Below, piece by piece: positions 22,090 through 36,300 of a stretch of 64,000 bases of DNA (positions are counted from its first letter, which is position 1; the number at the start of each line of letters is the position of its first letter). A program made the position numbers and the translations under genes. The stretch covers positions 19,518,501 through 19,582,500 of the forward strand of contig NC_063275.1 in NCBI RefSeq assembly GCF_910591885.1, in the 5' to 3' direction. The notes below the pieces were generated by a model that saw only the letters and a list, made by a program, of their open reading frames with translations, ran no database searches and had not been told where the DNA came from. The DNA comes from Bombus terrestris. Lineage: Eukaryota > Arthropoda > Insecta > Hymenoptera > Apidae.

Positions 22090-25000
22090 AACCTTTCGTA
22101 TAAAATACGATTGCTTCGCGCCACTTAATTTCCGTACAGATAACCGATCTCCGTTGGCATTCGCACGGTGTGCGGGAAGAAATCGGCGGCAAGAAGTGGA
22201 ACTACGATCGATCGACCGAATCGCGATTTTACGCGCGTGCGTGCCAGCGTTTATGTTTTACGCGCAATACGCGAATCGCGCTAATTAACGCGTGGTTAAT
22301 TAAGAACGAACCGAATAATAAGGCTAAAGATCGCCTCGAAGCTGCAAGATTATGTGGAATTATGGCAGAAGGTTTAATTAATCGAAAGATAAAGAATGAG
22401 AGACACACAATAAGGGGAACAAAAATTTAACCGTATGAATAATTGCTTCAATTTGCATGCTTTTCATATTTATTCTCGTATATTTTTACGGAATGCTTAT
22501 TTCCAACTTCTTTTTTAAAGACACAAGCGGTAATTATATATGTATATGAATTATAAAACTTATAATTAGAGAGGGAAGGATAGTTGATAATTCGTTTAGT
22601 TGAGTGTTGGTAAAATAGTCATTTAACTTCTTTTCTTTTTACTTCTGATCTTCGTAAGATTCAGAATGCTCGTAATCATTAAAGTAATATCTTTGAATGT
22701 TGCAATAAATATTATAACTTTACGTTATACTTCGAATATCGTTATAGGTAAAAATATAATAAGTTGAGTAAATAATGTCATACGCTTCTGAATCGCTATT
22801 TATGTAATATCTACTGAATGAACCAACACGCTTTTTCATACGGGTACATAAAAACGCTGGATCAAATAGAAAATACTTAGAGTCAAAGAAGAATGTTAGA
22901 AATTACATGAACATAGAATTACAGCTTCGATCAATGGTACAAGTATAAAATATTCGAAAGTCATTTATTTCTTTTTATAATCAGTTAGTTCTACCTTGGC
23001 TTTTTTATCCATTTTCATTGGAAAAACATTGCACAACTTGTGCAATTCATTACCTCTCCATCTGACTGATGAATATTCACATAAGTATGTAGGAATTAAT
23101 ATTACTCATGATAGGAAATCGCATCTTTTTGCAAATGTCTAGCCTGTATTGAGCAAGATTTATTCATAGGGGATAAATGAATCATCATTTGCACGTGAAT
23201 ACAGAATAACATGTTTGGAACTCATAGATCATTGTAGAGTAAGATATTTAATTAAGATATAACATGATCTGTTATTGATGTAAATTGAAAAGATTGCTTT
23301 CGCGTAATTACGGAACCTTTAGTTTTTCTAAGTACACCTGTAAAAGATGCACATTATAGAATGAGAAATGTAACATAATATCAATCTTTACAGTTTCTGT
23401 GCAAATTATCAAATACAAACTGAACTGGCAACGTTAGAAACTTAGTACAATTGTTATTTATAATAATTACATTTTTTAACACAAACTACAATTTTTTAAA
23501 TATTTTGTAGAAACTCATTATTTTTAGAAAGAAGCATAATATATGAAAAATATTCTGAAAAGTATAGTCACGAATGATTGGAACTGACATGCCGTCGAAT
23601 AACATCATATAAAATTAATCCTCGCATATTAAAAATTTGAGATCTATTTTATCAAGACCGTAATTTTCCAGGGTCAAATCTCACTATTTAGCTAAAATTA
23701 TTCCAATCAAATAAACAGTTCCATTGCCAAATTTGAAATGTTTTACCTACAAACTATAATTTCATAGCTCTGATCTACCAACAATTTATCATAAATCCTC
23801 AATTTCACGCACGATGCATATCATATGATATTTCTACACTGTTGATTTTCATGGAAATTATAAAAATCAACAAAATACAATATGCAGAAACATAGAAAAT
23901 ACGCAAAGTACAGTATTTCTTATAATATTTATGGATCGTGGATGAAATAAACTACTTAAGTTGCATTTGTTTAATCAGGTTTAAGAAAATATGAATTTGC
24001 ATAAAAATCCGTGGCTTAGTTTGTTTGATAATATTCTTGTACCATAAAAATTCCCATCAAAAATCACGTTGATGGAAGATTATCGAAACGACCAGGTGAT
24101 ACGTATCTTGGAAAATAATTCGATCTCCATGAACCGCGCAAAGACACAGCTGAAAGACCTCCGTCGCTGAAAAACGTCAGATTCCATCAGCTACGTAGCT
24201 AGTACGGCTCATCAGCAAGGCGGAACGATCGCAAAAGATCGCGATCGAAGCGAGTCACGGCGCGTCGTCGTCGTCATTTTCCCCGTCATTCTCGTCATCG
24301 TTGACGACGCGTCGTTTTCAAGCAGAGCGGCCAGAGCTCGTGCACGCTTAGCGAGCCGCGACCAGCAAGATCCGAGATCGCAGAGATCGGAGATCGTGTT
24401 CGCTTTGCGATGCCGCCAACTCGTTACCAGATCGTTCTTGCATCTCCTTGTGATCTCCGCACGCACGTATTCGCTTACGCGTGTATACCGACGTTCACCG
24501 CTTTCATCCTACCTTTGCTCAGAGAGTACCAGATTGTCAGATTTTAGCAACGTGTTCATGCTTTCCTGGTTGTCTCCATTCTCCATGATAGTACACAGGT
24601 GGCCATTTGTTGCAAAATGTGCGTCTATCGATTGTAGATATTCCAATGGTTTATTTATTTCAAGTCTATTTTAATTTTCATTTTATATCACCTTTTGTTA
24701 AGTATCGAATCGTTCCAAAAAATTCAATGCAATGTTGGATATATTACTGGTTTTATGAATTTTCCGTCTGTTCTTGTGTCTTCGGTATTAGAATAGTAGA
24801 CGGAGTAGAAAGTTACGGTACGATGTTTACAGTTTCTAAATAAGAAATGGGTCTTTTAGATATAACGTTATATTGTTTAAAACGTATGTTATTTAAAATG
24901 ATGTTAAATTAGAGGGGCGTCAAGTATATTTATATATCGTGTGAACGATCTCTTCTCCCCTTTGTAGCTCTCTACCGATTAATAGGAAATTTACTATTGT

Positions 25001-25437
25001 CTTCTCGATTGGAGTATTAATTGACTTTCGTTTTTATTTTATGTCGAATTAGATTTAACACTCATAATTAGACTGTATATGTTTATGGAAAACCTAAATG
25101 TATGTATGTACTCTGCAACAATATCCAATATATCCAAAACAGAGTACTGGTTATAACATTTATAAAAATGTTTATAAAAATATAAATTTGTATGAACATC
25201 TGCAGTTCGCTAGTGGTACAATATACTATTTTTTTAAAGATACCGCAAATATGATGGAAATAACAATTCTTATGGGGTCCAATAACTCAATCAGCTACAA
25301 TTAGAATTTTCCAATCAGGTTTCACATTTCGTTTTCGTAATATTAAATTGTTGTAGTCATGAGAGGATACTGCCAGATTATACAAAATTTGATATATTTG
25401 CATGTAATTAATTAGTACGTGAATATTAAAATAAATA
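22090..25437. other. Noncoding stretch with two CpG-rich patches
   Basis: CpG-rich at about 22110-22330, where an 86-codon plus frame (22170-22430) follows an acceptor-like TTTCCGTACAG near 22129-22139, and at 24170-24520, which includes a short CGT repeat at 24262-24275. Between them, 22440-24100 is AT-rich with nothing supported. 24640-25430 is again AT-rich. Confidence 0.5.
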
Positions 25438-25468
25438 CAGTGGTGTGCAAGTACCTTTGTACGCCACT
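25438..25468. mobile_element. Possible Tc1-type end relic, ~31 bp palindrome
   Basis: CAGTGGTGTGCAAGTAC runs straight into an inverted, imperfect copy ending GTACGCCACT, with TA at 25436-25437 before it and TA shortly at its end (25468-25469). CAGTGGTGTGCAA-type termini with TA sites are typical of Tc1-like elements. The internal part would be missing altogether. The terminal CTG of the right end is not intact, so the call is tentative. Confidence 0.4.
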
Positions 25469-25471
25469 ATA

Positions 25472-25479
25472 TATAAAAG
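25472..25479 (+). promoter_or_regulatory. TATA-box match TATAAAAG
   Basis: A perfect TATA consensus directly after the Tc1-type relic and ~200 bases before a CpG-rich island. No initiator was found at the expected distance (~25502), so promoter activity is doubtful. Confidence 0.15.
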
Positions 25480-28440
25480 GAACTCTCTCCCAAGGAACAA
25501 AGTATTACAACATCCCATAACCATAACAAAATTCTTCAATAGAATATACAACCAAACCAGCCCATCAATCAATAACCACGACTGTCTCTCTCGAATTGCA
25601 AAACAGCGCCTCTATCATTCACATACGCACCCACCAATAAACGTTCCAGTACCTATAAACGCCTCTGTCGACTGAAACAATTCCAATTCCAGCAGCCAGT
25701 ATAAATCTTACGCGTCGTACGTGTCAATTCCCCTGTGGCGCGTCTAAATTCGAGCGTTTCCGCGTGGAATTGGAAAAAAAGGTACAAGGCGGTCGGGTCA
25801 AGCCCGCCATTGTAAATCGGGCCGCGGAAAAATGGTCGCGCGCCGCGGCGAACGTGATTTACCACCTTAATACGTTCGGGCATAATTCGTTCCGCGGACA
25901 GTAACTAGGCAGCTGGCTGGACTGTAACGGTTCATGCGAAACGGGCAAAGGGTTCGAGCTATCCCGCGATAATCGTCGGTGGAACGAGCACGCAGAGAGG
26001 ACGTGATGAAAAATCGTTGAGAGTCGCGCGCAGATCGTTTTATTTTTCGTTGCAATACTGGAGACTCGAATTCGATGAGGTACGTGGTAAGATAGCAACT
26101 ATGTAGCGAACGGGAAAAAAGTATCGGACGCGGTGGCAGGTATTAAATGCTTTATCGCGTTCAAAGTCCCGCGATTCGCCTTAATATTCCTGCGTATCTG
26201 GCGTGATCCTAGCAGCCGTGTCGGCAGATCGCGTTACACCGAACCTATCTCGCTAATTTACCGCGGTATTCGTGCGTTTCTATTTCCTATGGGGTGTTTC
26301 GAATGTTGCATTGTGGTGTTTCTCGGGAAACATGTTGGATACATATGTCGTAGGTTGCGGATGTGGATCTTATATGGGTTATACGAATCATTCAGAAGCC
26401 GTGTCTACTGATTAACTTTATACGTTGAAAGATAGTAATAAAAGCGATGTTGTTGCATGTAATAAAGACCCTTAGGTATAATGGAACAAAAGGATTGCGA
26501 TCAGTACTTATATATAGAACGCGATAAACATCTCGTATCATGTATTAGATAAATTCAGCATTTTAGTCCCGACTTTTTGTTTATGCAAATATTTTTACAC
26601 ACGTTCATTGTCCGTATAACAGGTCCGTACAAGGCGTGCACTGTATTTCCTAATAGGCACTTAGCCAGAATTACGATTATTCGTGTCTAGATTCATCTTA
26701 GGATGGGAAAATTCAATTTAAGAATGCAAAAGTGTACAGGTTGTACATTGACGAACCGCATGAAGCGTATATATACTTATTCATTGCCTGCATTATTCTC
26801 TCAATCTGAGAGTCAATTCTCGACACACACCCTGTACATTTATCTGCTTGCGTTTCCGCACACAGTCACGACGCTTACGTACGAAGATACACACGGCTTA
26901 CCTGTCCGGATTCTCGGGCAGGTGTAATGTCTTCGTGGAAGCGGAATAATCGGCGTGGAAAATCAACGTGGACGATTACCAGCGACGTCTCGGGTTTCGC
27001 ATATAGCAATTAAAAGTCAACGATCGGCGTTCAATGTGGAAGGAGCGCGTCCATCTTTATGAAATACGCGGCGTTCATTGTGTCGGTGATATTTCCCACC
27101 TTATCGCCCGCTTATCGCGTTATGACTGATCGCTAGTAAAGGGAGAACCTCCGGTTAATGCGCGAATCATTAAGCGAACGCGTACAAATTATCGCTCGCG
27201 CGCGATCCTAAAGAGTTATGGATGGTGTCGGAAATCATCTGTTACCGCGTTTTCCATGAAGCATTTTTAGAGAAATCGAAACCGCGACAGTAATAGCGCC
27301 TGTGTGAAACTCGCCACTGCCGTTTCTTCTTGTCTTTTAGGGCTGTGCCTGCTGGCACGGCTAACGGACCTGTGCGTGTGTTAATTTTGAGATTATGCAG
27401 AGAGGTACTTATACATGCTCCTGACAGTGCTCCAATACTTGTAGACACCAGTTATGAATATATTATGTGCGTTATACGAAACATTTTGAAATTTCACTAA
27501 AGTTGTTATGAGATTCGATTATCATGGTTATATCGGTAAAACCTGTATGCACTAAATCAATTAGCTGACGGTGAAAGATATTGGAAACAATTAATTATCT
27601 CCAAATAATAGCAATCGCTTGTAATTTTATTAGGCCATAATTTAACGAACACGGTAGCAATAAATTATGTGTGTTTGTCACAAACGTTCTACGTATTACA
27701 TAGAATTAAGGAACATTTTCTTTTTCAGTTAAAGCGGTCAGTAGTCTTTCTAAAGTCTTATGTAAAGTTCTCTAGTTTCGTCCATGCGAGTTTTCTCTAA
27801 TTAACGCCAACTTTGATGTCTAATTAATCCGTTAGATTAATTTGATTGAATATCTATGTTTCCTTACGAGGAATCTCAATCGAGATATTATTAAATTTTC
27901 ATTTTTTATCTTTTTATGGGAATTTTAATGGACGAGATATCCACATATCGTAAATTTAGAACTCGTGTCGATCACATTGTTGGAACAATAAATCTAACAG
28001 TTGACATTTGCAAACTGCAGGTCCCGGAATCATGTTATAACTCGAAATTCATTAATACAAATTATAAAATCATATATACAAACATTTGTATTATTTGAGA
28101 TATTATGGAGTACAAGGTAAAGTTGCGAAACGCAATTTAGATTCCATACTTCTTATTATACTTCATATTATACAATATGCAGAATTTTCCACGAGATCCA
28201 AAAACAAATATACATTTGCATTTGCACATCCATTACCTACATTTGTTACAAATAATGTAGTGTACATTTATCATCGTCCCAGGATCATCCCATAAGTAAT
28301 GAGGTTTCTCTGAGAACTGAATTTAAAATTGTGGAACTTGTTATCATGGAAATTGTATAAAATTAGAATAGAAAATTCAATAGGAATAGATAAACAATTA
28401 TTTTTATCTACCGTATGAAAAACGACCCTACCAGTTATGC
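25480..28440. other. Noncoding stretch with CpG-rich islands
   Basis: CpG-rich at about 25690-26310 and 26930-27230; both have scattered open frames on both strands without splice sites. 26400-26930 and 27440-28440 are AT-rich. A 60-codon ATG frame at 27916-28098 reads as plausible protein but has no other support. Confidence 0.5.
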
Positions 28441-28540
28441 GATAATGTATATGCTATATATATTATATATACATACACTGTATACATAATACATACATTA
28501 ATATAATATATTAATATAGCGTATTAATGTACTTTTTTGT
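28441..28540. repeat. AT-only palindromic low-complexity block
   Basis: Repeated TATA/ATAC motifs, including a short inverted repeat with ACATTAATA (28495-28503) and TATTAATGT (28522-28530). It could extrude as a cruciform; such blocks are common in AT-rich genomes. Confidence 0.65.
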
Positions 28541-31500
28541 AATTGCATTTCTCTGTCCTGAAAAAATTTCTCAAGTTTGAGGACAATAATAAGGGATCAT
28601 TATTCATGTAGCATCATTGCTATGCTAAAAACGTTCTTAAGGCGTCATAAGTCCCTTGCTCGACCAAAATAAAGGCGAGATTAAAATCAAGAATTCGAGG
28701 ATCGCCGCGGGATTAAACTACATAACTATTCAATCATATCTATCATACATCATCGTAGCATTACAGAGCAAAGCACTATAATGTGGCCCATCGAGTCGCA
28801 CGACCAACGTCGGTTAGAAACTCGTTAGGACAACGACGGTGTTCTCCTCTACCGCCCGCTACCATTTCCTACGATAGAATCCGCTCGCCGTTTAAAAACC
28901 GATGTCTCGTTGGACCGTTGTTAATTACTCGACGGTTAATTACTCGGCCATAACTCGGGGCTGCTTGTCGACCGAACGATTAATTAAGAACGTACGCCTC
29001 GCTCTGCCACGGTAATAAGTCCATCTAGTTTCTTTCAAGCATAGGCACACGCACCTAAACACAAACCTAAGGCATCAACTCGTAAAACGAAAGAAAGAGA
29101 GAAAGAGATTGAAAATGGGAGATTGGTAGCGACAGCGGAGACGAACTCGTCTTTAGGGCCGACAGGTGTGACAGCTACCGTGAGAAATCGACGGGCCTCG
29201 AGAAGAGAGTAAGAGCCGATCGCAGGAAATACTGGCGGCGTGATAGAGTCAGCTGCGCTGGATGGAAACACGACGAGGTCCTGGACGAAGTACGATCCGC
29301 GAGATATCACGGTCGCTTTAAGTGCTTCCCTTCGCGGAACGTCCGATCGTTTCGTGAGCGAGTGTGGAGCATGAGATTACGGGTGTATGACAACCGTTAC
29401 GCTCCCTCGGGGGCGCTATAAAATTTTACTCATGGCATTAGTCTTTGGTTGCATCGAATCGCGATTAGCGATGGCCTCGAGACGTTTCGAACTCGTTCTC
29501 CGGCATGAAGACGGTTCTCGCACGCCTCTTCCAATCGCCCTTTTTTTGCGCTCCACTGTCTTCGTTCCTCGATCTTGCCGTGGAAAGCGTTTGATTCCTT
29601 GATCGATGCACTACGATTGAAGACTAGCGGCAAAAATATGACATATCTATTTTCCTTGGGTTTCTTTGGGTAATGGGAAGAATTAATTATAAAATTCAAG
29701 GAACTTTATGAAAGAACATCGTAAACTTAATCTTGTAAGGTTTGATATTTTTGAAATGTCCAAGAGACTGACAAAGACACGTGCTTGATCGTAAAATCAA
29801 GTACAGGAATAATATTACGATTGGTAAATTTCACGATAAATTTTCTGTGAAAAATGTAATTGTTATTTATCAAGATTTTCCCCGGCGATCTTGAATTCGA
29901 ATAGGACATCTTGAATATAGTAATTTCGTGGGTACGTTGTCGTTTAGTCATCCATCTTTTAATGTCCATCTTGTTTATTTTTGTCTATTAACATCAACTA
30001 TTCAAATTGTATCTTACTCCTTGTTTGTCACAGATTATGTTTGATAATATCTTTTAAAAAATTATAGTTGACGACATCCTCCGTCCTTCCTGCTGATTCT
30101 CCAATGAAAGATCATCAATCAACGTTGGACTATCGTACTATTCATATAATTTTCTTCAAATGCTAAATGTAGAATTTCAGTAGCTTCTACGATTTATTTT
30201 CTGAATTTCAATTATCTCGATGATTCATGACGTTAAGTAATAATGTCCAGACAGATTTATTACATAAAAATATTAAAGCAAGATATCTACCTCCTGAGTT
30301 TTCTTATAGATTTATTAGGTCTGAATTATTTTAAATATATTTAGGCTAGATATTTCTTAATTTAGACATCTATCTGATAATTACGTACTACATTTACGTA
30401 TGCAAATTTCTAATATGTTTATAATTTTTTCTTAAATCTGGAAAATTCGGTCTCTTTGGAACCTCTTTACCGAAATCTTTGATTTCTTATCTCTTTCATT
30501 CATTCACTCGACGTGGTCGGGCAACGTTGTAACTTTTTTTCGTTTTTTAAATTATTTCTAGAAAGGTTTGAGTTCGAATAACAAAACAAACTGAAGAGTT
30601 GTACATTCAATAGGTTCATAAACCGGAAAACGATCATCGAACAGCCATTCGTTAACTGAAAATATCCACGAGATATAACATGTAACATGTCATGGTTACA
30701 AAGTTGCAGAACCAGTTAAGATCTTGTCTTCTCGCACATTTATTTCGTCTCGGGATATATTTATTTAAATTAAATTGTGATAGATTAATCTTACAACATA
30801 TTAGGTGTAGCTCCCTTCATCCTCGAATTTATGCAGTGACAAATTTCATGCCTCACTCTAATTCCTTTCTAATTTTATCTCGCTGATCGTATCGCTGATC
30901 CCATTTTAAATTCAAATTGTCCACGTAAACCATAATTCATTAATCTGAAATCATTTTAAATAAACAATAAACCTTCTTATTTTCAACGATTTTACAATTC
31001 CAGTTCAAATCTACAAATTTATCAGCTGCATAAAAAAATTTAATTTCTATTCCTTAAAAGCATGAATCTTTTCTTATGTCATTTCTACTTTTATAAAGAT
31101 GCTTTACTACTTTATTTACTGATTTTTAAAAATTACGAGTATATTGTCAGAGTTAAATTAAATTATTCTAGTAAAATACATTATTTCAAATAATTTTCCA
31201 AACTTCTCTATTTAATTTACTACGATGGTCATTCTTTCTTTTATATACTCTACAAACGCAAATGATAATATCGAATGAACGCTAGTTTCACATCATACAC
31301 ACAGATTATTATAATATTCCAAGAATATGCTCAATTTCTCTAAAAATTTCGATAGAAACAACCTCCAGCTTATTTGACAAAATTGAAGCAGGGAAAGCCT
31401 CGCAACTGTTTCAAGTTTATACCTCGGTTCATATGTACCGTATTTTTCGCTGCTTTAAATCAAAAGCAAGACGAATTTCAGTTGGCCGGACGAAAAGTAC

Positions 31501-33059
31501 GTTCTTACTCATAGCGAATTGAGCCGAGGCGCGATTTATCGACCGATCTGAAATTTCTCGTCGGCGCATAAAAACGCGGGCAGCGCGTTAAAGCTTCCGC
31601 CCTTGTGGCGCAATTATTCAAGCGAAACGTATCGCGGCTGAACACGCGAGATACGAGTTAACTTCTGTGATACGCGACGCACGGCAACGCGTGTTCTCCG
31701 CTTCTCTCGCGTTACATCAATCGTATGTATGTACATATACTTCATATTTATACGATCGTCGAAGTTCGTTTCCTATTAAAAGCCAGCCAGTCTACGATCG
31801 CTTGTCACGAATCTTACAAATATCGAACACATTCGCAAATATCCAACAGACGATATACGACGCGCAGTATACTCGTCTGAATGGCGAGATAATTGTGCGT
31901 ATTATATCCGAAAGTTGCGCTATATTATTCGTATAAAGCTACGACTATAGATCACGTAACGGTATTCTAATGAAATATCGTCGGAATGAATAAGATTTCT
32001 TTTCTATTCGTTCGATGAATTAAAGAGTTCCGTTCGGTAGTTCTACGAAGGCCATTACGGTGGCGATTCAACGGGAAATTAATCTTAATAATTGAGAAAG
32101 TCGAGCGTATTCAACAGGAAGATTGATCACGAGCGTATTTAACGCCGTTGATACGCGGTAATGATATAGATGTTCGGCTAGGAAAATTAGCGGACAAATA
32201 AATTGGATTAGATAGAAAAGCAGGAATGAAGAAATTGATTCTAGGAATGAGGATATAGCGTGTAATCAATTTTGCTATTCGCGCGGCCAACGTGTATGCG
32301 TAAGCGCGTGCTCGGGAGAACAGTTTTGGAAGATATCGGGTTGGAATTGAAATTTTAACGCCGGATCATCGAGTTTCCTTCCATTAGTAGTATCTAGGAA
32401 CACTGATCAGACGTTGCGAACGCGAAAGTTGTTCGTACGTCTTCGATAACGGATCTCGGGAGATTTACGAACGACTGTAGGCGATCCTTCTCTACTCTTC
32501 GCCGAGATTATGCAAACTACGTCGTCCGGCAGGAACTCGAAGGGATGATTAAGGAGGGAACACGACGGAAAAAGAAATTCCGGTACGATAGCTTCAACTC
32601 TCGTAAAATGATAATTTTATGTGCTTCTTCGGAAATCGCTAAAATAAAAAAAAAGATTCAGTAACGTCCGATCGTTCTTCTTTGCGTGTTTATCGTTTAT
32701 AATAAAAATACGCGGAAAGAGATGGAAATATAAAACTATGTTGATAATATGAAATCACAAAGTAAAAATGTTTCAAGTTTTATTTGTTTTATGGTAACCT
32801 AATTACCATGGAAGTTAAAACGAACAAATTTCAAATCTGTATATGTGCTTGCTTTACAATTTTAGGTAATACATGTATTTAATCATTTAGTTATTCTGGT
32901 TAGTAGCTTGCGATGGGAAGTTAAATTTTTTAATTATCTACTTGTAAACGTTGAAATTTTTATTTCTGTATTTATTTGCACAGTAGGCCAACTATATGAA
33001 TACTTTTGTCTTTCACTGTGAGTACTTTCTTGTTCATCTAAAATCGTTCCAGTTTCACG
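28541..33059. other. Noncoding stretch, CpG-rich at both ends
   Basis: CpG-rich at about 28780-29600, with a GA-repeat tract near 29086-29112 very similar in make-up to that at 6768-6789, and at 31440-32580. The part between, 29610-31430, is AT-rich with no supported feature. ORFs in the islands overlap on both strands and were not called. Confidence 0.5.
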
Positions 33060-33335
33060 ATGAAAAATCGATTTCAATTTGTATTTGAAAGATCGATGAA
33101 TTTCATTTTTTCTTCAAAATTTTTTGTACAAAATCCGCGTAATCTTTTCTACGAAGTAGCTCGCTATTTATTCAATTACAATAAATTATACAATGGCATC
33201 GTTAGTAATGGATTGCCGTTATATTCTCCTTATGTGCCTGCCGTCGACAAAGTAAATTACGTGTTTTTACGATTGCGGAAATGGGCAGGTCAAGCAATTA
33301 TTGCTGTAATATTTATGCCCCGTACTCGTTTGTGA
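33060..33335 (+). CDS. Candidate ORF, 91 codons, unrecognised
   Basis: ATG at 33060 opens MKNRFQFVFERSMNFIFSSK and ends at TGA 33333-33335. It is rich in Phe, Tyr and Asn early and more basic later (LRLRKWAG). Hand-counted G+C is ~40, 31 and 30% at positions one to three, coding-like but weak. An acceptor-like TCGTTCCAG precedes it by 8 bases. No motif is recognised. ORFs of this size are expected by chance here. Confidence 0.2.
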   Translation: MKNRFQFVFERSMNFIFSSKFFVQNPRNLFYEVARYLFNYNKLYNGIVSNGLPLYSPYVPAVDKVNYVFLRLRKWAGQAIIAVIFMPRTRL

Positions 33336-36300
33336 TTTAATGTTCATCCAGCTTAATATTACCACTTGCCTGTCACGTTAATTAACGTTTTTGCTACCGC
33401 GCGGAACTTATAAAACGCGTGACCAACGTGCACGCTGGTTGCGCGATCGCCGTGAACACGTGGGTTTTGTAAATAACTTTCCAAGGGGATGTTTCGGATA
33501 CCTGCATTTATGGTTTCGTGAAAATTTATCGTAGCGTTCGTTTCCCTTCGCCAAACTAGTTTAAGCTTCACTTCGTCGCGTGTAACGTTTCTCACCTGCG
33601 AGATTTTATTAACTTCACTGTAAGGAATATCCGTGAGAAGAATGTCAATTTTATTGTGCATTAATTTAATGTGTATTACTGAAAGGAAAAAGTGTTTAAA
33701 ATCTCATTTATAATAATAATTTTATAGCTTATGGTACGGCTAAGAATCAAATCAGCTACTGTTAGAACAGTATTTTATGTATTTTCATTAGCAGCTTTGT
33801 TAATCATAGTAGAAATATTATCTATTATTTATAAATTGCCTTATTCATTATTCCTGGAAGGGTATTCAAAATGGAACTTGTATTGCGAAAGTTGATCGTG
33901 GAATATTGAAAGGAAATTTAAGATTTATTTCTACTTCCTAATAATCCTTAGTATAGTAGCGACAAGAAGTATTTATTGGAAAAAGTATTTATTACAAGTA
34001 TGTTATTCGATTTATTGTAGCATTTACGTAATAAGGAATTAGGCCGAAGCATATTATTTATGGTATTTAGTAACAGTGCCATATGATTACAAAAATGTAA
34101 TATGAAGATGAAACGCGAAATTTGAAAAATAAATAACATTATGTATAAATAATTGTTGTACTCTTTGTAAATGTAACGTGTCAAGAGCTTTAGACAATAT
34201 TCGCGATAATAATGTATGAAATCTTGCTCTTTGTATTTTAACTGCAATAATAATTTTGTTCCGATTGAATGACGTGAATAAAGTGTAAGTGGAAACTAGC
34301 AGTCAGAGTCAGACATCCTACGCAGCTAATGCGATACAAAGTAGGTATATCCTACCAAGTGTTTCTTGTTTTTATTACTTTAGACATATTTTTGTTTAAA
34401 TAAAGAATGAATAACGTGTAACTTTTTTATATAGTAATTTCGTATTATACATGCTAATGTGATTTTCTTACTTCGTTAAAGTGCACCACATAAATTAGAT
34501 TTATGGCATGGACGTAACTATATTTATCATTTTTAGAGTTGAAAATATGAATTTCTTTCCTATTCCAACTCTGTATAGATTAGAAATTCTAATTAAATTA
34601 AAGGATAGATAAAACCTAACGCTAATTTATACATTATTCACGATTTATTTTCCCAGTCTTGTATCCATTTGCATGGCTAATTTATTTTAAGAATATCTTA
34701 CAAATTCCGCATGAAAGGAAAGCTTTGCTTACTTAACTTTCTTAAAATTAGAAAAAAAAAAGAATATTTCAAAACAGATGTTAGTCTACAGAATCTAATC
34801 AAATTTGTTTTATAAATTACGAGGTGAAAAAGTAATTTTAAATGTTTCTAGAATTAAGAATAAAACGAAACTTTATTCGAACAATCCAACAAAAAATTAA
34901 CACATTCATAAGAAATTTAAAAAATAAAGTAATCAAGAAATAAAGTATTCAAAATATAAATTATGGATCATTATTATTCGAATGTATAATACGAAATATT
35001 GAAGTTTAGATTTTACAACTTGAGCGCTTCAAACTAGCATCAAAACGTATTAGGATTGCGCATTCCACATATCAGGCTGGCACTAGACGTGATATTACAG
35101 CTTATATGGTGCACTGGTTGCACCCTGTGGATAAATGTAGCATAAAAGTCGTGGTAGATCGACGAAAAATCATTGATGTTGTCATTGAACCGGCTTCTGC
35201 ACAGGTTCGATTGAATTCACGTTAAAGATATAATCAATGTATAAATTGCAATGTTATAAATCGCATAACCAAATGTGAAGAGAACACTGGGGTGCTGATA
35301 TTTTAATTTTCACATTACGAGGAAGGCAGATCGGTTTTATTCTAATAATGTAGATTATGGCTGTTGTGCAATCAAAGACTTATCGAACTGGTTGCGAATA
35401 AAACGTGAAATATGTATTTTGCGGTCATGCGATCTGGCAGTATTACGCGTCGATTGGACTATGACTATGATTATATAACTGAAGAAAATATTAGAGATTA
35501 TGTAGTTTATGTTGCGAATTTAATAATTTCGATTTAAGAACCTTAAAAATTTTGTTTCACTTAACCGTTAGTGGTCATTTCGTTTTTATATTAATAATAA
35601 TAGCAATAATTTTTAATAATTTAATAATTTTTGTGTTCAGTTTTATAATCAATTTAACGAGGTATATTTTCATTTTTCATTCATTTCTATTCGCAGACAC
35701 TTGCGTGATAATTTATCAAAAATCACAGATAAAGGTACAAAATTTGTGTGCACAATATTTTAACAAAAATACGAGAAATCATCGAACACCAAAGTCTTAA
35801 AACCGAATAAGAAAAAGCAAGAGTGGTCACAATAACTGTATGCGAGATTCCAATATCAATAGAACGAAGCTTATTATTTTTATATCGAGTTTTACAAGGT
35901 CTACACAAGCAATGTTAATTTTAAATCGTATTAAAGTACAAATCCCCATAGCGTTTTTCCTCAATTTCTAACGAGGCAACGTTACAATTCAACACGGAGA
36001 GGATAAAGGGAAGGAACATCCCTTGTGCAACAGGCTCTCACCGAATTCAATTACTCATCAATACGAACGAACCGTTCGTCGCCCATTTACTTCGTTTCAA
36101 GCAAACACCATTCATCTCACGGCAACTAGAAGATTAATAGCATTTATTTATCAGGATAATCGATGTTCACTCGTTTCTTCGCGTGACACTTGACCCGTTC
36201 ATTCGCCGTGGCAAAGAAAAGCGTCATGTTTCTACTGTAAATGACATTGTAAGAGGTTCGCAACGAGAAATCTCTTAACGCCGTAAGCGCGATTGATTAG

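Noticed and set aside
25945..25972. GGTTCGAGCT resembling a tRNA B box
   Set aside because: The T-arm does not pair with the right loop length and no A box or acceptor stem is present.
31475..31500. TTGGCCGGACGAAAAGT, similar to a mariner end
   Set aside because: Differs at several positions from the TTGTCCGAAAAGT motif, with no partner end or TA duplication.
35120..35142. GGTGCACTGGTTGCACC small hairpin
   Set aside because: Only six paired bases; expected by chance and without a flanking structure.
35552..35800. Hydrophobic AT-rich ORF resembling a mitochondrial insertion
   Set aside because: No stretch matches a mitochondrial protein I know; the Ile/Phe content follows from AT-rich sequence.
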